64,000 nucleotides of DNA from NCBI GenBank assembly GCA_016788045.1, contig JAEUTG010000056.1:62001-126000 (forward strand), given 5' to 3'. Below, one piece after another: positions 18,152 through 25,709 of this stretch. This DNA is from Bacteroidales bacterium (GTDB lineage: Bacteria > Bacteroidota > Bacteroidia > Bacteroidales > Lentimicrobiaceae). The position numbers were made by a program, and so were the translations under genes. The notes beneath the pieces are model-generated. The model made no database searches and had not been told where the DNA came from. It saw only the letters and a program-made list of their open reading frames with translations. How positions within the stretch are numbered: the stretch's first letter is position 1; the number at the start of each line of letters is the position of its first letter.

Positions 18152-18604
18152 TTATAAAAGGGTAATTATGGATTTCACCTCAACATTTCCTTTGATCATA
18201 GCCCAGACAGGACATATGGATTGCTCTGACAATGCCAGGGCCTTCAGCACATCCTCTTCAGTAACATCCCTTGAAGTAATGATGTATTCGACGGCTATCT
18301 CAGAGAAAGAGGTTGGGTGTTCGGTGCGTCGTATTCCACTGACCTTCATATCGAATGCATCAATATTTCTTTGCATTCTCCGTAGCAGCGTAAGCACAGC
18401 TCCGGCGGCACAAGCCCCGAAACTGATTAAAAAAAGCTGAAGCGGCATGTAGCCCACCCCATCACCGTAAGGCGGAATGTAGTCGGTGTCAATGGGTTCG
18501 AAATTGCCGGCCCGACCGGTGATGTGCAGTTTGCTGTTAACCAGGCTGAGTGATGCTTCGAGGGCATTTACCGCAGAATGCGTGTTCGGGATTGTTGTGT
18601 TCAT
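18152..18604 (-). CDS. OsmC-family protein
   Basis: A 150-residue protein of the OsmC/Ohr fold. The two redox cysteines are in LISFGACAAGAVLTLLRRM and SEQSICPVWAMI, matching the peroxidatic and resolving positions of the family. OsmC/Ohr proteins reduce organic hydroperoxides; the YhfA-like branch, which this resembles by the ASLSLVNSKLHITG strand, is less well defined. The ATG at 18604 was chosen because a TACCTTCG promoter element sits between it and the more upstream in-frame codon at 18667. Confidence 0.87.
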   Translation of the reverse strand: MNTTIPNTHSAVNALEASLSLVNSKLHITGRAGNFEPIDTDYIPPYGDGVGYMPLQLFLISFGACAAGAVLTLLRRMQRNIDAFDMKVSGIRRTEHPTSFSEIAVEYIITSRDVTEEDVLKALALSEQSICPVWAMIKGNVEVKSIITLL

Positions 18605-18650
18605 ACTATAACAGTTTGAGTAAAACTTAACATTTCCATTTAAAATGTGG

Positions 18651-18658
18651 CGAAGGTA
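18651..18658 (-). promoter_or_regulatory. Putative -7 element (TACCTTCG variant) of the osmC-like gene
   Basis: TACCTTCG on the minus strand, 47 bases before the chosen start, one base off TAnnTTTG. It excludes the longer upstream start. Confidence 0.4.
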
Positions 18659-18667
18659 ATGTGGCAT

Positions 18668-19000
18668 CCGGGCTGTTGGAATTAAAACACATTGAACCGC
18701 TATTTCAGGTGGGTGAATTCCGGTTTCCTGAGGGTGAAATACCTCAACGAATCATAAAAAGGCAATCGCTGATCATCAGAAATAAAATCGAAAAGGTTCC
18801 ATTATCCTTATGAAGGATAGTTAACAGCAGCTGCTTACCTCTCAGAGATCAGGGCAATAGTTAGGCCGGACAATTGTTCAAAGGATGTATTTCCTTTCAA
18901 ACTGAGGTGACTATGAAACAATCAACACATCGTTGATCATCAGATTTATAACGGTGCTCAGAGCTGATTTCGGTCACCCTGATAAAAGGATTATAGTCGA
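18668..19000. other. Intergenic region with small inverted repeats only
   Basis: About 330 bases without a credible open frame. A 6-bp inverted repeat ATCCTT/AAGGAT near 18806-18820 and short CTGAT/ATCAG palindromes are visible, none followed by a T-run. I assign no function. Confidence 0.5.
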
Positions 19001-19534
19001 TCAGTGCTTATCCGAAGGCTTGCAGAAGAAGTCACTCCTGCGGATTCCATAGACCAGCTCATCCAGTATTTCACCGTTCTTCAGCAAAGAATCCGGGAAT
19101 CTGGCTTCAAGCATGAATCCGGCTTTTTCCAGAACCCGTTGTGAAGCAATATTGCTACCAAAGGGCCGGGCGAAAATCCTGTCAACAGAAAATGTACGAA
19201 ACCCATATTCCACCATCAGTCTGATGGCAGCAGACATGATACCTCTGCCCTGGCAGGATTCCGAAAGCCAGTATCCCATTTCAGCATTCAGGCAATGAAT
19301 ATCCTGCTGTGGAAATACACCGATTGAACCTACGGCATTGCCATCAACGGCAATAGCCAGTATTTTTGCGGGTTCCTGCGACAGCACATTATCAAGAAAC
19401 CGCTCCCCATTCTGAAGTGTGTATGGATATGGGAACTGATCGGTAAGAAACCGGGCAATGCGATCGTTGTTGGCATGCTTCACCAGACTTTCAAGGTCGG
19501 ACGATTGCCATTTTCTTAATTCAAACTGAACCAT
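19001..19534 (-). CDS. GNAT acetyltransferase, RimJ/RimL type
   Basis: A 177-residue N-acetyltransferase. It starts with FELRKWQSSDLESLVKHAN, typical of the Acetyltransf_3 group. The acetyl-CoA loop is GYWLSESCQGRGIMSAAIRL (Q/RxxGxG/A type) and the C-terminal segment SQRVLEKAGF is conserved. The ATG at 19534 is preferred over a TTG five codons upstream. The left end of repeat element 2 lies only 23 bases upstream, so the element may influence transcription. Homologs acetylate ribosomal proteins or small amines; the substrate here is unknown. Confidence 0.9.
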   Translation of the reverse strand: MVQFELRKWQSSDLESLVKHANNDRIARFLTDQFPYPYTLQNGERFLDNVLSQEPAKILAIAVDGNAVGSIGVFPQQDIHCLNAEMGYWLSESCQGRGIMSAAIRLMVEYGFRTFSVDRIFARPFGSNIASQRVLEKAGFMLEARFPDSLLKNGEILDELVYGIRRSDFFCKPSDKH

Positions 19535-19556
19535 TTTTAATATATTCAATTCATTA

Positions 19557-19857
19557 TTGTCCGGTTAAAGTAAAAAAAAAACCTTGACACCAAAACCCCA
19601 AACCACCAACCTGTCTGCCTGTGCATACAGGCAGGCTTGTCTGCCTGTGCATACAGGCAGGCTTGTCTGCCTGAGTATACAGGCAGGCTTGACGCAGTCA
19701 GGCAGGAATCGTTCTAAATCAGATAAATAAGTTGGTGATTTTTGGTGATTTCGTGTGTTGGTGTCAAAAAAAAGAAAGTAAGTTACTGTTTTTAATATTG
19801 GCTGTAATCCAGTATTATCAATGAGTTCAAAGGAAACTAATTATTTTCCCCGGACAA
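19557..19857. mobile_element. MITE-like dispersed repeat, copy 2 (TTGTCCGG ends) with palindrome expansion
   Basis: A 301-bp element starts with TTGTCCGG and ends with CCGGACAA. It matches copy 1 along most of its length, including the inner TTGACACC/GGTGTCAA inverted repeat. It is longer because three 26-bp palindromic units (19610-19687) sit where copy 1 has none. A possible 7-bp flanking repeat ATTCAAT (19544-19550, 19864-19870) is weak. It separates the GNAT gene from the PhzF operon. Confidence 0.75.
19610..19687. repeat. Three tandem 26-bp palindromic units inside element 2
   Basis: Each unit has left arm (C)TTGTCTGCCTG, a loop of about six bases around GCATA or GTATA, and right arm CAGGCAGG, so it can form a hairpin. 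Units lie at 19610-19635, 19636-19661 and 19662-19687 with one or two changes between them. There are no spacers. Confidence 0.85.
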
Positions 19858-19887
19858 CAAAAAATTCAATAAAAGGTTTATCAGGCA

Positions 19888-20178
19888 CTATTGGTTTTTG
19901 AACAATCTGTTAAATCCGGTATAGGGTGTTAACTGAGTGAGAGCGAATCGGATAAGGCCACCCTGCACAAGTGGCAGGGATGAAAGAATTTCTTCCGCTT
20001 CAGTTTTACTTGAACATTCAAGTTTCAGGACTGCACAATGGTCGTCGTTAAAATAGAATTCCCTGATGATTCCGTCAAGGTAGAGTTGGTGCACCCTCAG
20101 CGCTTCTTCTCTCAGCAAGCTGTCGTCGAATGCAGATCGACCATTTTCAATTTCTTCTTCAACTGCCAGATAAACCAT
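19888..20178 (-). CDS. Small dimeric alpha/beta-barrel protein (YCII/muconolactone isomerase-like)
   Basis: A 96-residue protein beginning MVYLAVEEEIENGRS with a central VHQLYLDGIIREFYFNDD and a later SSLPLVQGGLIRF. This layout resembles small ferredoxin-like-fold proteins of the muconolactone isomerase or YCII type. No firm catalytic residue can be named. It starts three bases after the phzF-like stop, so the two are co-transcribed and may act on the same metabolite. The role is inferred only. Confidence 0.8.
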   Translation of the reverse strand: MVYLAVEEEIENGRSAFDDSLLREEALRVHQLYLDGIIREFYFNDDHCAVLKLECSSKTEAEEILSSLPLVQGGLIRFALTQLTPYTGFNRLFKNQ

Positions 20179-20181
20179 AAC

Positions 20182-20973
20182 CTAAGGGATAAATATTTCA
20201 CCTGAAAGATATAGCTGAGCCTTCCCACCGATCAGACAACGGTCTCCGTTTTCTGAACAGTAGATGGTTCCTCCCCTCTTCGACAGTTGCCGGGCCATCA
20301 TCTCCTTTTTACCGAGCTTTTCCGACCACAAAGGAATCAGCGAAGTATGTGCCGAACCCGTAACAGGGTCCTCATCAATCCCGCATTGCGGGGCAAAAAA
20401 CCGTGAAACAAAGTCAACTTTATCCCCTGCAGCAGTCACAATCAGTCCCCTGGCTTCGAGTTTTGAAATTTCGTAATAATCCGGAACAAGATTCTGAACT
20501 TCACTTTCGTTCTCAAGAACAGCGATAAAATCTGTTTTGCCTTTGAAAACTTCAGAGGGCTTCGTACCAATACATTTTTCAATCTGATGAACAGAATCAG
20601 TTTTCCGGATCGTATCCGCCGGAAAATCCAGAAACAACATATCCTTTAGTTTTGACACTTTCAGCATTCCGCTTCTCACAGATATGAAGCTGATTTCCGG
20701 CTCCGGATTTCCCAGGCATTCAAACAACACATAGGCAGCAGCCAGCGTGGCATGTCCGCACAAATCAACTTCAACTGCCGGCGTAAACCACCGGATTTCA
20801 AAATGATCCTGAGCCTTTTTTACAAAGGCGGTTTCGGCCAGATTGTTTTCTGCGGCGATGCGCTGCATGGTTTCATCGTCCAGCCATTGATCCAGCAGGC
20901 AAACAGCTGCCGGATTCCCCGAAAACAGCCTGTCGGCAAAAGCATCGACCTGGTACATGCTGATTTTTTTCAT
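20182..20973 (-). CDS. PhzF-family isomerase/epimerase
   Basis: A 263-residue protein of the PhzF (diaminopimelate-epimerase-like) fold. It carries DAFADRLFSGNPAAVCLLD at the N-terminus, the catalytic Glu47 in NNLAETAFV, FTPAVEVDLCGHATLAAAYV, and the C-terminal EDPVTGSAHTSLIPLW. All family marks are intact. It is the first gene of a two-gene operon with a small barrel protein. Most PhzF proteins outside phenazine clusters have unknown substrates, and no phenazine genes are present here. Confidence 0.93.
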   Translation of the reverse strand: MKKISMYQVDAFADRLFSGNPAAVCLLDQWLDDETMQRIAAENNLAETAFVKKAQDHFEIRWFTPAVEVDLCGHATLAAAYVLFECLGNPEPEISFISVRSGMLKVSKLKDMLFLDFPADTIRKTDSVHQIEKCIGTKPSEVFKGKTDFIAVLENESEVQNLVPDYYEISKLEARGLIVTAAGDKVDFVSRFFAPQCGIDEDPVTGSAHTSLIPLWSEKLGKKEMMARQLSKRGGTIYCSENGDRCLIGGKAQLYLSGEIFIP

Positions 20974-21099
20974 CGTTTCCTTCTTTACTGGTTACTTAAC
21001 TGCGTGTAAAATTCCTCATTTAAAACACATAACGAGGCTGAAAATAAACCTGTCCCTGAAATAAAAAAACCGGAGATATCCCTCATGATCTCAAAGCTT

Positions 21100-22248
21100 T
21101 CAGAGGTCCCTCAAAAAACGATACCCCAGGTGGAATTCAAGAAATTCAGCCAACATAAAGTTGATGGAACGCACGTTTACACCCATTGAAATATGGTCAG
21201 TAAAATGATATTTCACCCCGACACGTTGGTAAAACTGTTCGCAATTGCCATAGTTGCGGTGACGCAGGTAATTTCCGACCCCGCCATGCAGGGAGAGCCG
21301 GTTGAGGGCAAATTCTATCTGGTAGAAGGCCCCGATTGTCAGGTTGTCCCAGCCTACAGGGCCAGGCGAACCATTTTCCCGGGCGGTAAGGCTCCACCAG
21401 TAATTGAAATCCAGTCCCGGGCCCGATTTAAATGCATTGGTATGCTGCATCAGGTAAAAGGCACTCAATCCGCCCACGGCGTAGTAATTGGTATCAAGCT
21501 CGTGCTCCACCATCTGATGATCTCCATAACCCATCATCAGGTAAAATTCATGGCGCTTGGGCAACTTTCCTGCCCGTGGTGCATTCCTGACGTCAGGTTT
21601 GCCAACGGGGTGATATTTCAGTTCAATTGAGGGTGAAAACAGGTTAAGCCCCCGGTTCGGCCGCTCAAAACCACCATTTGAAAAGTGCGAAAAGGCAACG
21701 CCTGCCCCAAGGTCGAGGTGCCTGGATAGCGGATAAAAAGCATTGAAGCCGATGTTCAGGTGCACTGTCATGCCGCCGCCGATGGCAATGTTTTTGGGGT
21801 TGGTTATTGAATCATACTTATTCCAGTTCCAGGCCACCCCAAACTGAAACTCTGAATAGAGTTCCAGCTTGTTGAGGCGCAAAACCGGTACGCCCAATAC
21901 CCCGAAAACCGAATTCGGACTGCCCAGTTCCCGGGTGTTGAAATCGGCTTTGCTGTAGCCAATTCCATAATAAGGAATATGATAGATTCGCTGCCATTCA
22001 GTATATCCCGGATTTTGCCAGAGTAACTTTGCTGAAACCGACTGATGATAAAGCAAGGGTTTCCCACTCAGGTTTTCTCCTTCAACAAAAGGATTGGTCG
22101 GCAGGATTTTTCCATTGGTGTAGGTCAGCGCGATGGAGAGATAGTCTCTGGTTTTTACTTTAACAGTATCTGCCTGAGAAAAAGCAGAAGCAGGCAGATA
22201 CAAATTCAAAACAAAGAAGGAAAGTATTCTTAACATCGGTTGTTTCAT
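21100..22248 (-). CDS. Outer-membrane acyloxyacyl hydrolase (PagL-like lipid A deacylase)
   Basis: A 382-residue protein with signal peptide (ending near ASAFSQA) and alternating beta-strands to the C-terminal FLEFHLGYRFL, fitting an outer-membrane barrel. The PagL active-site signature is seen as AFSHFSNGGFERPNRGLN, with the catalytic His and Ser in HFS, followed by LFSPSIELKYHP. PagL removes the 3-O acyl chain of lipid A. The chain is about twice the length of classical PagL, with a second half of similar beta-rich character, as in the Bacteroidota acyloxyacyl hydrolase group. It stands alone on the minus strand. Confidence 0.85.
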   Translation of the reverse strand: MKQPMLRILSFFVLNLYLPASAFSQADTVKVKTRDYLSIALTYTNGKILPTNPFVEGENLSGKPLLYHQSVSAKLLWQNPGYTEWQRIYHIPYYGIGYSKADFNTRELGSPNSVFGVLGVPVLRLNKLELYSEFQFGVAWNWNKYDSITNPKNIAIGGGMTVHLNIGFNAFYPLSRHLDLGAGVAFSHFSNGGFERPNRGLNLFSPSIELKYHPVGKPDVRNAPRAGKLPKRHEFYLMMGYGDHQMVEHELDTNYYAVGGLSAFYLMQHTNAFKSGPGLDFNYWWSLTARENGSPGPVGWDNLTIGAFYQIEFALNRLSLHGGVGNYLRHRNYGNCEQFYQRVGVKYHFTDHISMGVNVRSINFMLAEFLEFHLGYRFLRDL

Positions 22249-22395
22249 TACCTGTAGGCTTTTTGATTTTTGGGGATTTCAATTAAAAACCGACCCGGAC
22301 AGAAATTATTGTTTCATACCATTGGATTAAAAACCAATCTGCTGTTGTTATCCAATATGCTGGCCTCCGGTTTCGTCTGAATTCACTGTTAACAA

Positions 22396-23250
22396 TTATA
22401 ACTTCCTGATCATCTCAAACTGTTTTCCCTTAATGGGCAGACCATTGGAAATAAAAAAGGCTTCCATAGCCCTGCATGAGGTTTCGGCATTGATTGCTTT
22501 GATTCCCGTATGCCGGTTCAAAAATGCAATTTCACGCAGGATGGCTGTTCCCAGCCCCCTGCGCCGGTGATCAGGGTGAACAGCAAGCTGGGTTATGTCG
22601 CCGGAAGCGGGTTCAACAATTCCGTATCCGACCATGCGATTCCTGTATTGCACACCTATGAACCTGAAATCTTCCGGTTCCCTCTTAATTGCTTCAAAGC
22701 TGTTTTGCCAGGATGGCGAAAAATCACACATTGCCTGAGGATCGCTTACATCTTCCAATGAAACGGGCTTCAGGGAGTATCCTTCAGGTAATTGTTTTTC
22801 CTTCAGAAGCAAAGTTTCTGAAGTTGCCACGAAATAGCTGAATTCACGACTCACTGTAAATCCCATTTTCCGGTAAACCGATACGGCAGGATCGTTGTGC
22901 TGCAATACCTCCAGAAGGTATTGCCTGATGCCGGCTTCTCTGAGAAAGGGTATGGATTCCTTGAAAACCTGAGATGCCAGGCCCTGACCGCGGTATTCCT
23001 TCAAGGTTCCGGTCCCGGTATCATAAGCGGTGGCGAGTCCGTTGAAGTTACCAATGCCATTGCAGGTAAAGCTCACCAGGCGCCCGTTGTCGAATGCGCC
23101 AAACGATAAAGCTGCATCAAATCCCCGGCGAATCAGCATCTTCTGAAATTCCTGCTGAGCCAGCGTAATTTCATAGTCAGCAAAAGCGTCCGAAAAGGCG
23201 GCAAATAGTGCGTCAGAACTGATCCCGGCAAGGTTTTTTATTTCCATCAT
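22396..23250 (-). CDS. Double GNAT-domain acetyltransferase
   Basis: A 284-residue protein with two GNAT folds. The first acetyl-CoA loop is EYRGQGLASQVF near residue 90 followed by HNDPAVSVYRKMGF; the second is AVHPDHRRRGLGTAILREIA near residue 230, ending SNGLPIKGKQFEMIRKL. Both loops are well formed, so both may bind acetyl-CoA. The start has two Met codons (23250 and 23247). Substrate unknown. Confidence 0.9.
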   Translation of the reverse strand: MMEIKNLAGISSDALFAAFSDAFADYEITLAQQEFQKMLIRRGFDAALSFGAFDNGRLVSFTCNGIGNFNGLATAYDTGTGTLKEYRGQGLASQVFKESIPFLREAGIRQYLLEVLQHNDPAVSVYRKMGFTVSREFSYFVATSETLLLKEKQLPEGYSLKPVSLEDVSDPQAMCDFSPSWQNSFEAIKREPEDFRFIGVQYRNRMVGYGIVEPASGDITQLAVHPDHRRRGLGTAILREIAFLNRHTGIKAINAETSCRAMEAFFISNGLPIKGKQFEMIRKL

Positions 23251-23285
23251 CGGATGAGAGTTTGAAATTCCCGGTTATTGGGTGA

Positions 23286-23293
23286 CAAATCTA
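23286..23293 (-). promoter_or_regulatory. Putative -7 element of the double-GNAT gene
   Basis: TAGATTTG on the minus strand, 36 bases before the ATG. It fits TAnnTTTG; no TTG box at 19 bases. Confidence 0.45.
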
Positions 23294-23479
23294 GTCTGAA
23301 AGTTAATTCAGGTAAATAAATTCAGGTTGAACAGTAAGATCTGGCTGGTAAAACAGGTTTTTTGCGGGTTGAGCGATTTTTTACGGCCGGGTTATCATAC
23401 ACCGGAGCTTTTGACTCAGGATTCAGCAGCAACAATCATCCTAAGGTTTTATAAACTATCTAAAGTACTGTATGTGAAT

Positions 23480-23513
23480 AAAAAAGGCACCTGAGTCATT
23501 CATTACAGGTGCC
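23480..23513 (-). terminator. Rho-independent terminator after tRNA-Val
   Basis: On the minus strand GGCACCTG and CAGGTGCC form an 8-bp stem (23486-23513) followed by six T. It starts 15 bases after the tRNA-Val 3' end. Confidence 0.9.
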
Positions 23514-23527
23514 TGATTATCGTAGTG

Positions 23528-23602
23528 TGGGACGTACTGGATTTGAACCAGTGACCTCTCGCGTGTGAGGCGAGCGCTCTGAACCAACTGAGCTAACGTC
23601 CC
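23528..23602 (-). tRNA. tRNA-Val (anticodon CAC)
   Basis: A 75-nt tRNA. The acceptor stem is GGGACGT/ACGTCCC, the D-arm GCTCAGTTGGTTCAGAGC, the anticodon stem CTCGC/GCGAG around loop CTCACAC, and the T-arm CTGGTTCAAATCCAG; the discriminator is A. The 3' CCA is not encoded. It has its own promoter and terminator, so it is a single-gene transcript. Confidence 0.96.
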
Positions 23603-23610
23603 TAATGCGG

Positions 23611-23640
23611 CAAAGGTAAACAGAAACAGTCAGATAACAA
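23611..23640 (-). promoter_or_regulatory. Promoter of tRNA-Val
   Basis: On the minus strand TTG (complement 23638-23640), exactly 19 bases, then TACCTTTG (23611-23618). The -7 element ends nine bases before the tRNA 5' end. Confidence 0.8.
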
Positions 23641-23757
23641 TGAGCCGGATTAAAACTTGTACATTTAAGGTCAGACGATGCATTGGCAGAGCACAAGCGA
23701 TTGCAGCGTTATGTCTGTAAATGTGCCTGTTTCAGAACCCAACCGGTCAAAAACAAA

Positions 23758-24002
23758 GCGAAACCATAAGGCTTCGCTTCGAGCGGAAAACGGGATTTTT
23801 CGCTGTGCGAAAGAATTCGCTTCGCTCAGTTCGAACCCGCGTCCTGTTTCAATACAAAACTGGTTTTTGGAATAAAAAAAGCGAAGCCGTTGGCTTCGCT
23901 TCGAGCGGAAAACGGGATTTTTCGCTGTGCGAAAGAGTTCGCTTCGCTAAGTTCGAACCCGCGACCTGTTTCAATACAAAACTGGTTTTTGGAATAAAAA
24001 AA
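23758..24002 (-). repeat. Two tandem broken 3' halves of tRNA-Gly, each with an insert and a terminator
   Basis: Two units of 122-123 bp (23758-23880 and 23881-24002). Read on the minus strand, each has the 3' part of tRNA-Gly, from GGTCGCGGGTTCGAA to the acceptor end TTTTCCGC, interrupted in the T-loop by about 34 inserted bases, then the tRNA terminator hairpin and a T-run. The intact tRNA-Gly begins the third unit at 24003 in the same register without the insert. The first unit's terminator copy has mismatches. The inserts of the two units are nearly identical, so duplication followed insertion. Confidence 0.85.
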
Positions 24003-24021
24003 GCGAAGCCGTTGGCTTCGC
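23996..24021 (-). terminator. Rho-independent terminator after tRNA-Gly
   Basis: On the minus strand GCGAAGCC-AAC-GGCTTCGC forms an 8-bp stem with a 3-base loop, followed by seven T. Near-identical copies occur at 23881-23899 and, degenerate, at 23758-23777. Confidence 0.9.
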
Positions 24022-24025
24022 TTCG

Positions 24026-24098
24026 AGCGGAAAACGGGATTCGAACCCGCGACCCTCAGCTTGGGAAGCTGATGCTCTACCGACTGAGCTACTTCCGC
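24026..24098 (-). tRNA. tRNA-Gly (anticodon CCC)
   Basis: A 73-nt tRNA. The acceptor stem GCGGAAG pairs with TTTCCGC (one G-T pair), the D-arm is GCTCAGTCGGTAGAGC, the anticodon loop TTCCCAA sits on TCAGC/GCTGA, and the T-arm is GCGGGTTCGAATCCCGT; the discriminator is T as in bacterial tRNA-Gly. CCA is not encoded. It is the only intact copy in an array of partial copies on both sides. Confidence 0.95.
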
Positions 24099-24230
24099 GT
24101 TATTAAAGAACGTCCCTCAGATTGGGACCCCGCAACAGCGGGACTACCGACTGAGCAACTTCCAAGTTATTAAAAAACGTCCCTCAGCCTGGGACTCTGC
24201 AACTGCGGGGCTACCGACTGAGCAACTACA
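24099..24230 (-). pseudogene. Two degenerate 5' halves of tRNA-Gly in tandem
   Basis: Read on the minus strand, two copies of about 65 bp carry GGAAGTTGCTCAGTCGGTAG (the D-arm region of tRNA-Gly), then a CCCGC-TGTT-GCGGG-like hairpin in place of the anticodon arm, then CCCAATCTGAGGGACG, a T-rich stretch and AATAAC. The second is truncated at its outer edge. They lie between the promoter at 24239-24268 and the intact tRNA-Gly, so they would be transcribed with it. Confidence 0.75.
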
Positions 24231-24238
24231 TTGAATGG

Positions 24239-24268
24239 CAAAAATAATAAAAGATCGCGCTGAATCAA
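24239..24268 (-). promoter_or_regulatory. Promoter of the tRNA-Gly array
   Basis: On the minus strand TTG (complement 24266-24268), exactly 19 bases, then TATTTTTG (24239-24246). It lies directly upstream of the outermost broken tRNA copy and about 140 bases before the intact tRNA. Confidence 0.75.
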
Positions 24269-24368
24269 TGGTCCGGATGAATTTATTGTAATTTTTCAGG
24301 CAATGCTTATTAATTGCAGAAGAAGGAGTTTTTGATTATTTTTAACGCCACCTAATAAATCATGATTT

Positions 24369-25661
24369 ATGACAAAAAAGCCCCGCTTAAGCTTCTGGCA
24401 GATCTGGAACATGAGTTTCGGATTTATGGGAATTCAGTTTGGGTTTGCACTTCAGAATGGGAATGCATCCAGAATTCTTTTAACCTTTGGCGCTGACGTA
24501 CACCACCTTAGCTGGTTCTGGCTGGTAGCTCCGATAACCGGAATGATCATTCAGCCGATTATCGGGTACATGAGTGACCGCACCTGGAACCGATTCGGCC
24601 GCAGACGGCCATATTTTCTGGTTGGAGCCTTTCTGACAAGCATTGCGTTGATTCTGATGCCGAATGCACCGCATCTGGCCACCTTTATAGCACCTATGTT
24701 TATCGGCGGTGGTTTGCTCATGATCATGGATGCCTCAATCAACATCTCCATGGAACCTTTCAGGGCACTGGTGGCCGATAAGCTGCCGGAAGAACAGCAT
24801 ACCCTCGGGTTCTCCGTACAGACCCTCCTCATCGGTATCGGGGCTGTAGTCGGGTCATGGCTACCTTATATCCTGGGCAACTGGTTTGGAATTTCAAAAG
24901 ATGCAGGATCCGATGGCATTGTTCCTGACAATGTGGTATTTTCATTTTACTTCGGTGCAGCAGTGCTCATCTTTACGATTCTCTGGACTGTTTTCACCAC
25001 CTCAGAATATCCACCCGATCAACTGGATGCTGAAGAAGCTGAAGCTGAAAAACCGAAGAAGTTTTTCATACCGCCCATCATGCTTAAGCTTTTACTGGTG
25101 CAGTTTTTTTCGTGGTTCGCCCTTTTCTCCATGTGGGTGTATACTACTCCGGCGGTAGCCCTCAGATTTTACGGAACAGCTGATGCCAATTCAGCTGCCT
25201 TTCAGGAGGCAGGCAACTGGGTGGGTATCCTGTTTGGCATTTACAACGGCATTTCCGCCGTAATCGCGCTCTTACTGCCTGTAGTAGCAAAGAAACTCTC
25301 AAAAAAAATCACCCATTCCCTTGCACTGCTGATCGGAGGGTTGTCGCTGCTCTCCTTCCTTATATTCAAAGATGACAAAGCACTGATTCTTCCGATGATC
25401 GGAATCGGGATTGCCTGGGGAAGCATCCTGGCAATGCCTTATGCCATGCTCGCCAGTTCCATTCCACCAAAAAAGATGGGCATTTATATGGGCCTCTTCA
25501 ATATGTCGATCACCATCCCGCAGATTATCAGCGGTATTTTCAGCGGCCTGATTCTGAAGTACTTTTTCGCCGACAATCCCATACTTTGTATTGTAATGGC
25601 CGGTGTTTCCATGATCCTGGGTGCCATCAGCGCCCTCTTCATCAAAGAAAAAAGCGCCTGA
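24369..25661 (+). CDS. MFS sugar transporter, SLC45/maltose-type
   Basis: A 430-residue inner-membrane carrier with twelve predicted helices. The start FWQIWNMSFGFMGIQFGFAL and the loop 2-3 motif GYMSDRTWNRFGRRRPYFL are typical of the sucrose/maltose proton symporters of the GPH/SLC45 group. A charged cytosolic loop (DAEEAEAEKPKK) separates the two halves. It lies 48 bases upstream of malQ on the same strand, so it most likely imports maltose or maltodextrin for MalQ and the GH65 phosphorylase nearby. The substrate is inferred from context. Confidence 0.92.
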   Translation: MTKKPRLSFWQIWNMSFGFMGIQFGFALQNGNASRILLTFGADVHHLSWFWLVAPITGMIIQPIIGYMSDRTWNRFGRRRPYFLVGAFLTSIALILMPNAPHLATFIAPMFIGGGLLMIMDASINISMEPFRALVADKLPEEQHTLGFSVQTLLIGIGAVVGSWLPYILGNWFGISKDAGSDGIVPDNVVFSFYFGAAVLIFTILWTVFTTSEYPPDQLDAEEAEAEKPKKFFIPPIMLKLLLVQFFSWFALFSMWVYTTPAVALRFYGTADANSAAFQEAGNWVGILFGIYNGISAVIALLLPVVAKKLSKKITHSLALLIGGLSLLSFLIFKDDKALILPMIGIGIAWGSILAMPYAMLASSIPPKKMGIYMGLFNMSITIPQIISGIFSGLILKYFFADNPILCIVMAGVSMILGAISALFIKEKSA

Positions 25662-25709
25662 AAAAAATCAGCTTTTTATGTAAATGATTGAATAATAACA
25701 ATATACGTA

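Noticed and set aside
23721..24173. A 150-codon plus-strand open frame across the tRNA-Gly array
   Set aside because: It is antisense to tRNA-Gly and built from the repeat units; the string NGIRTRDPQLGK is the usual spurious translation of a tRNA gene.
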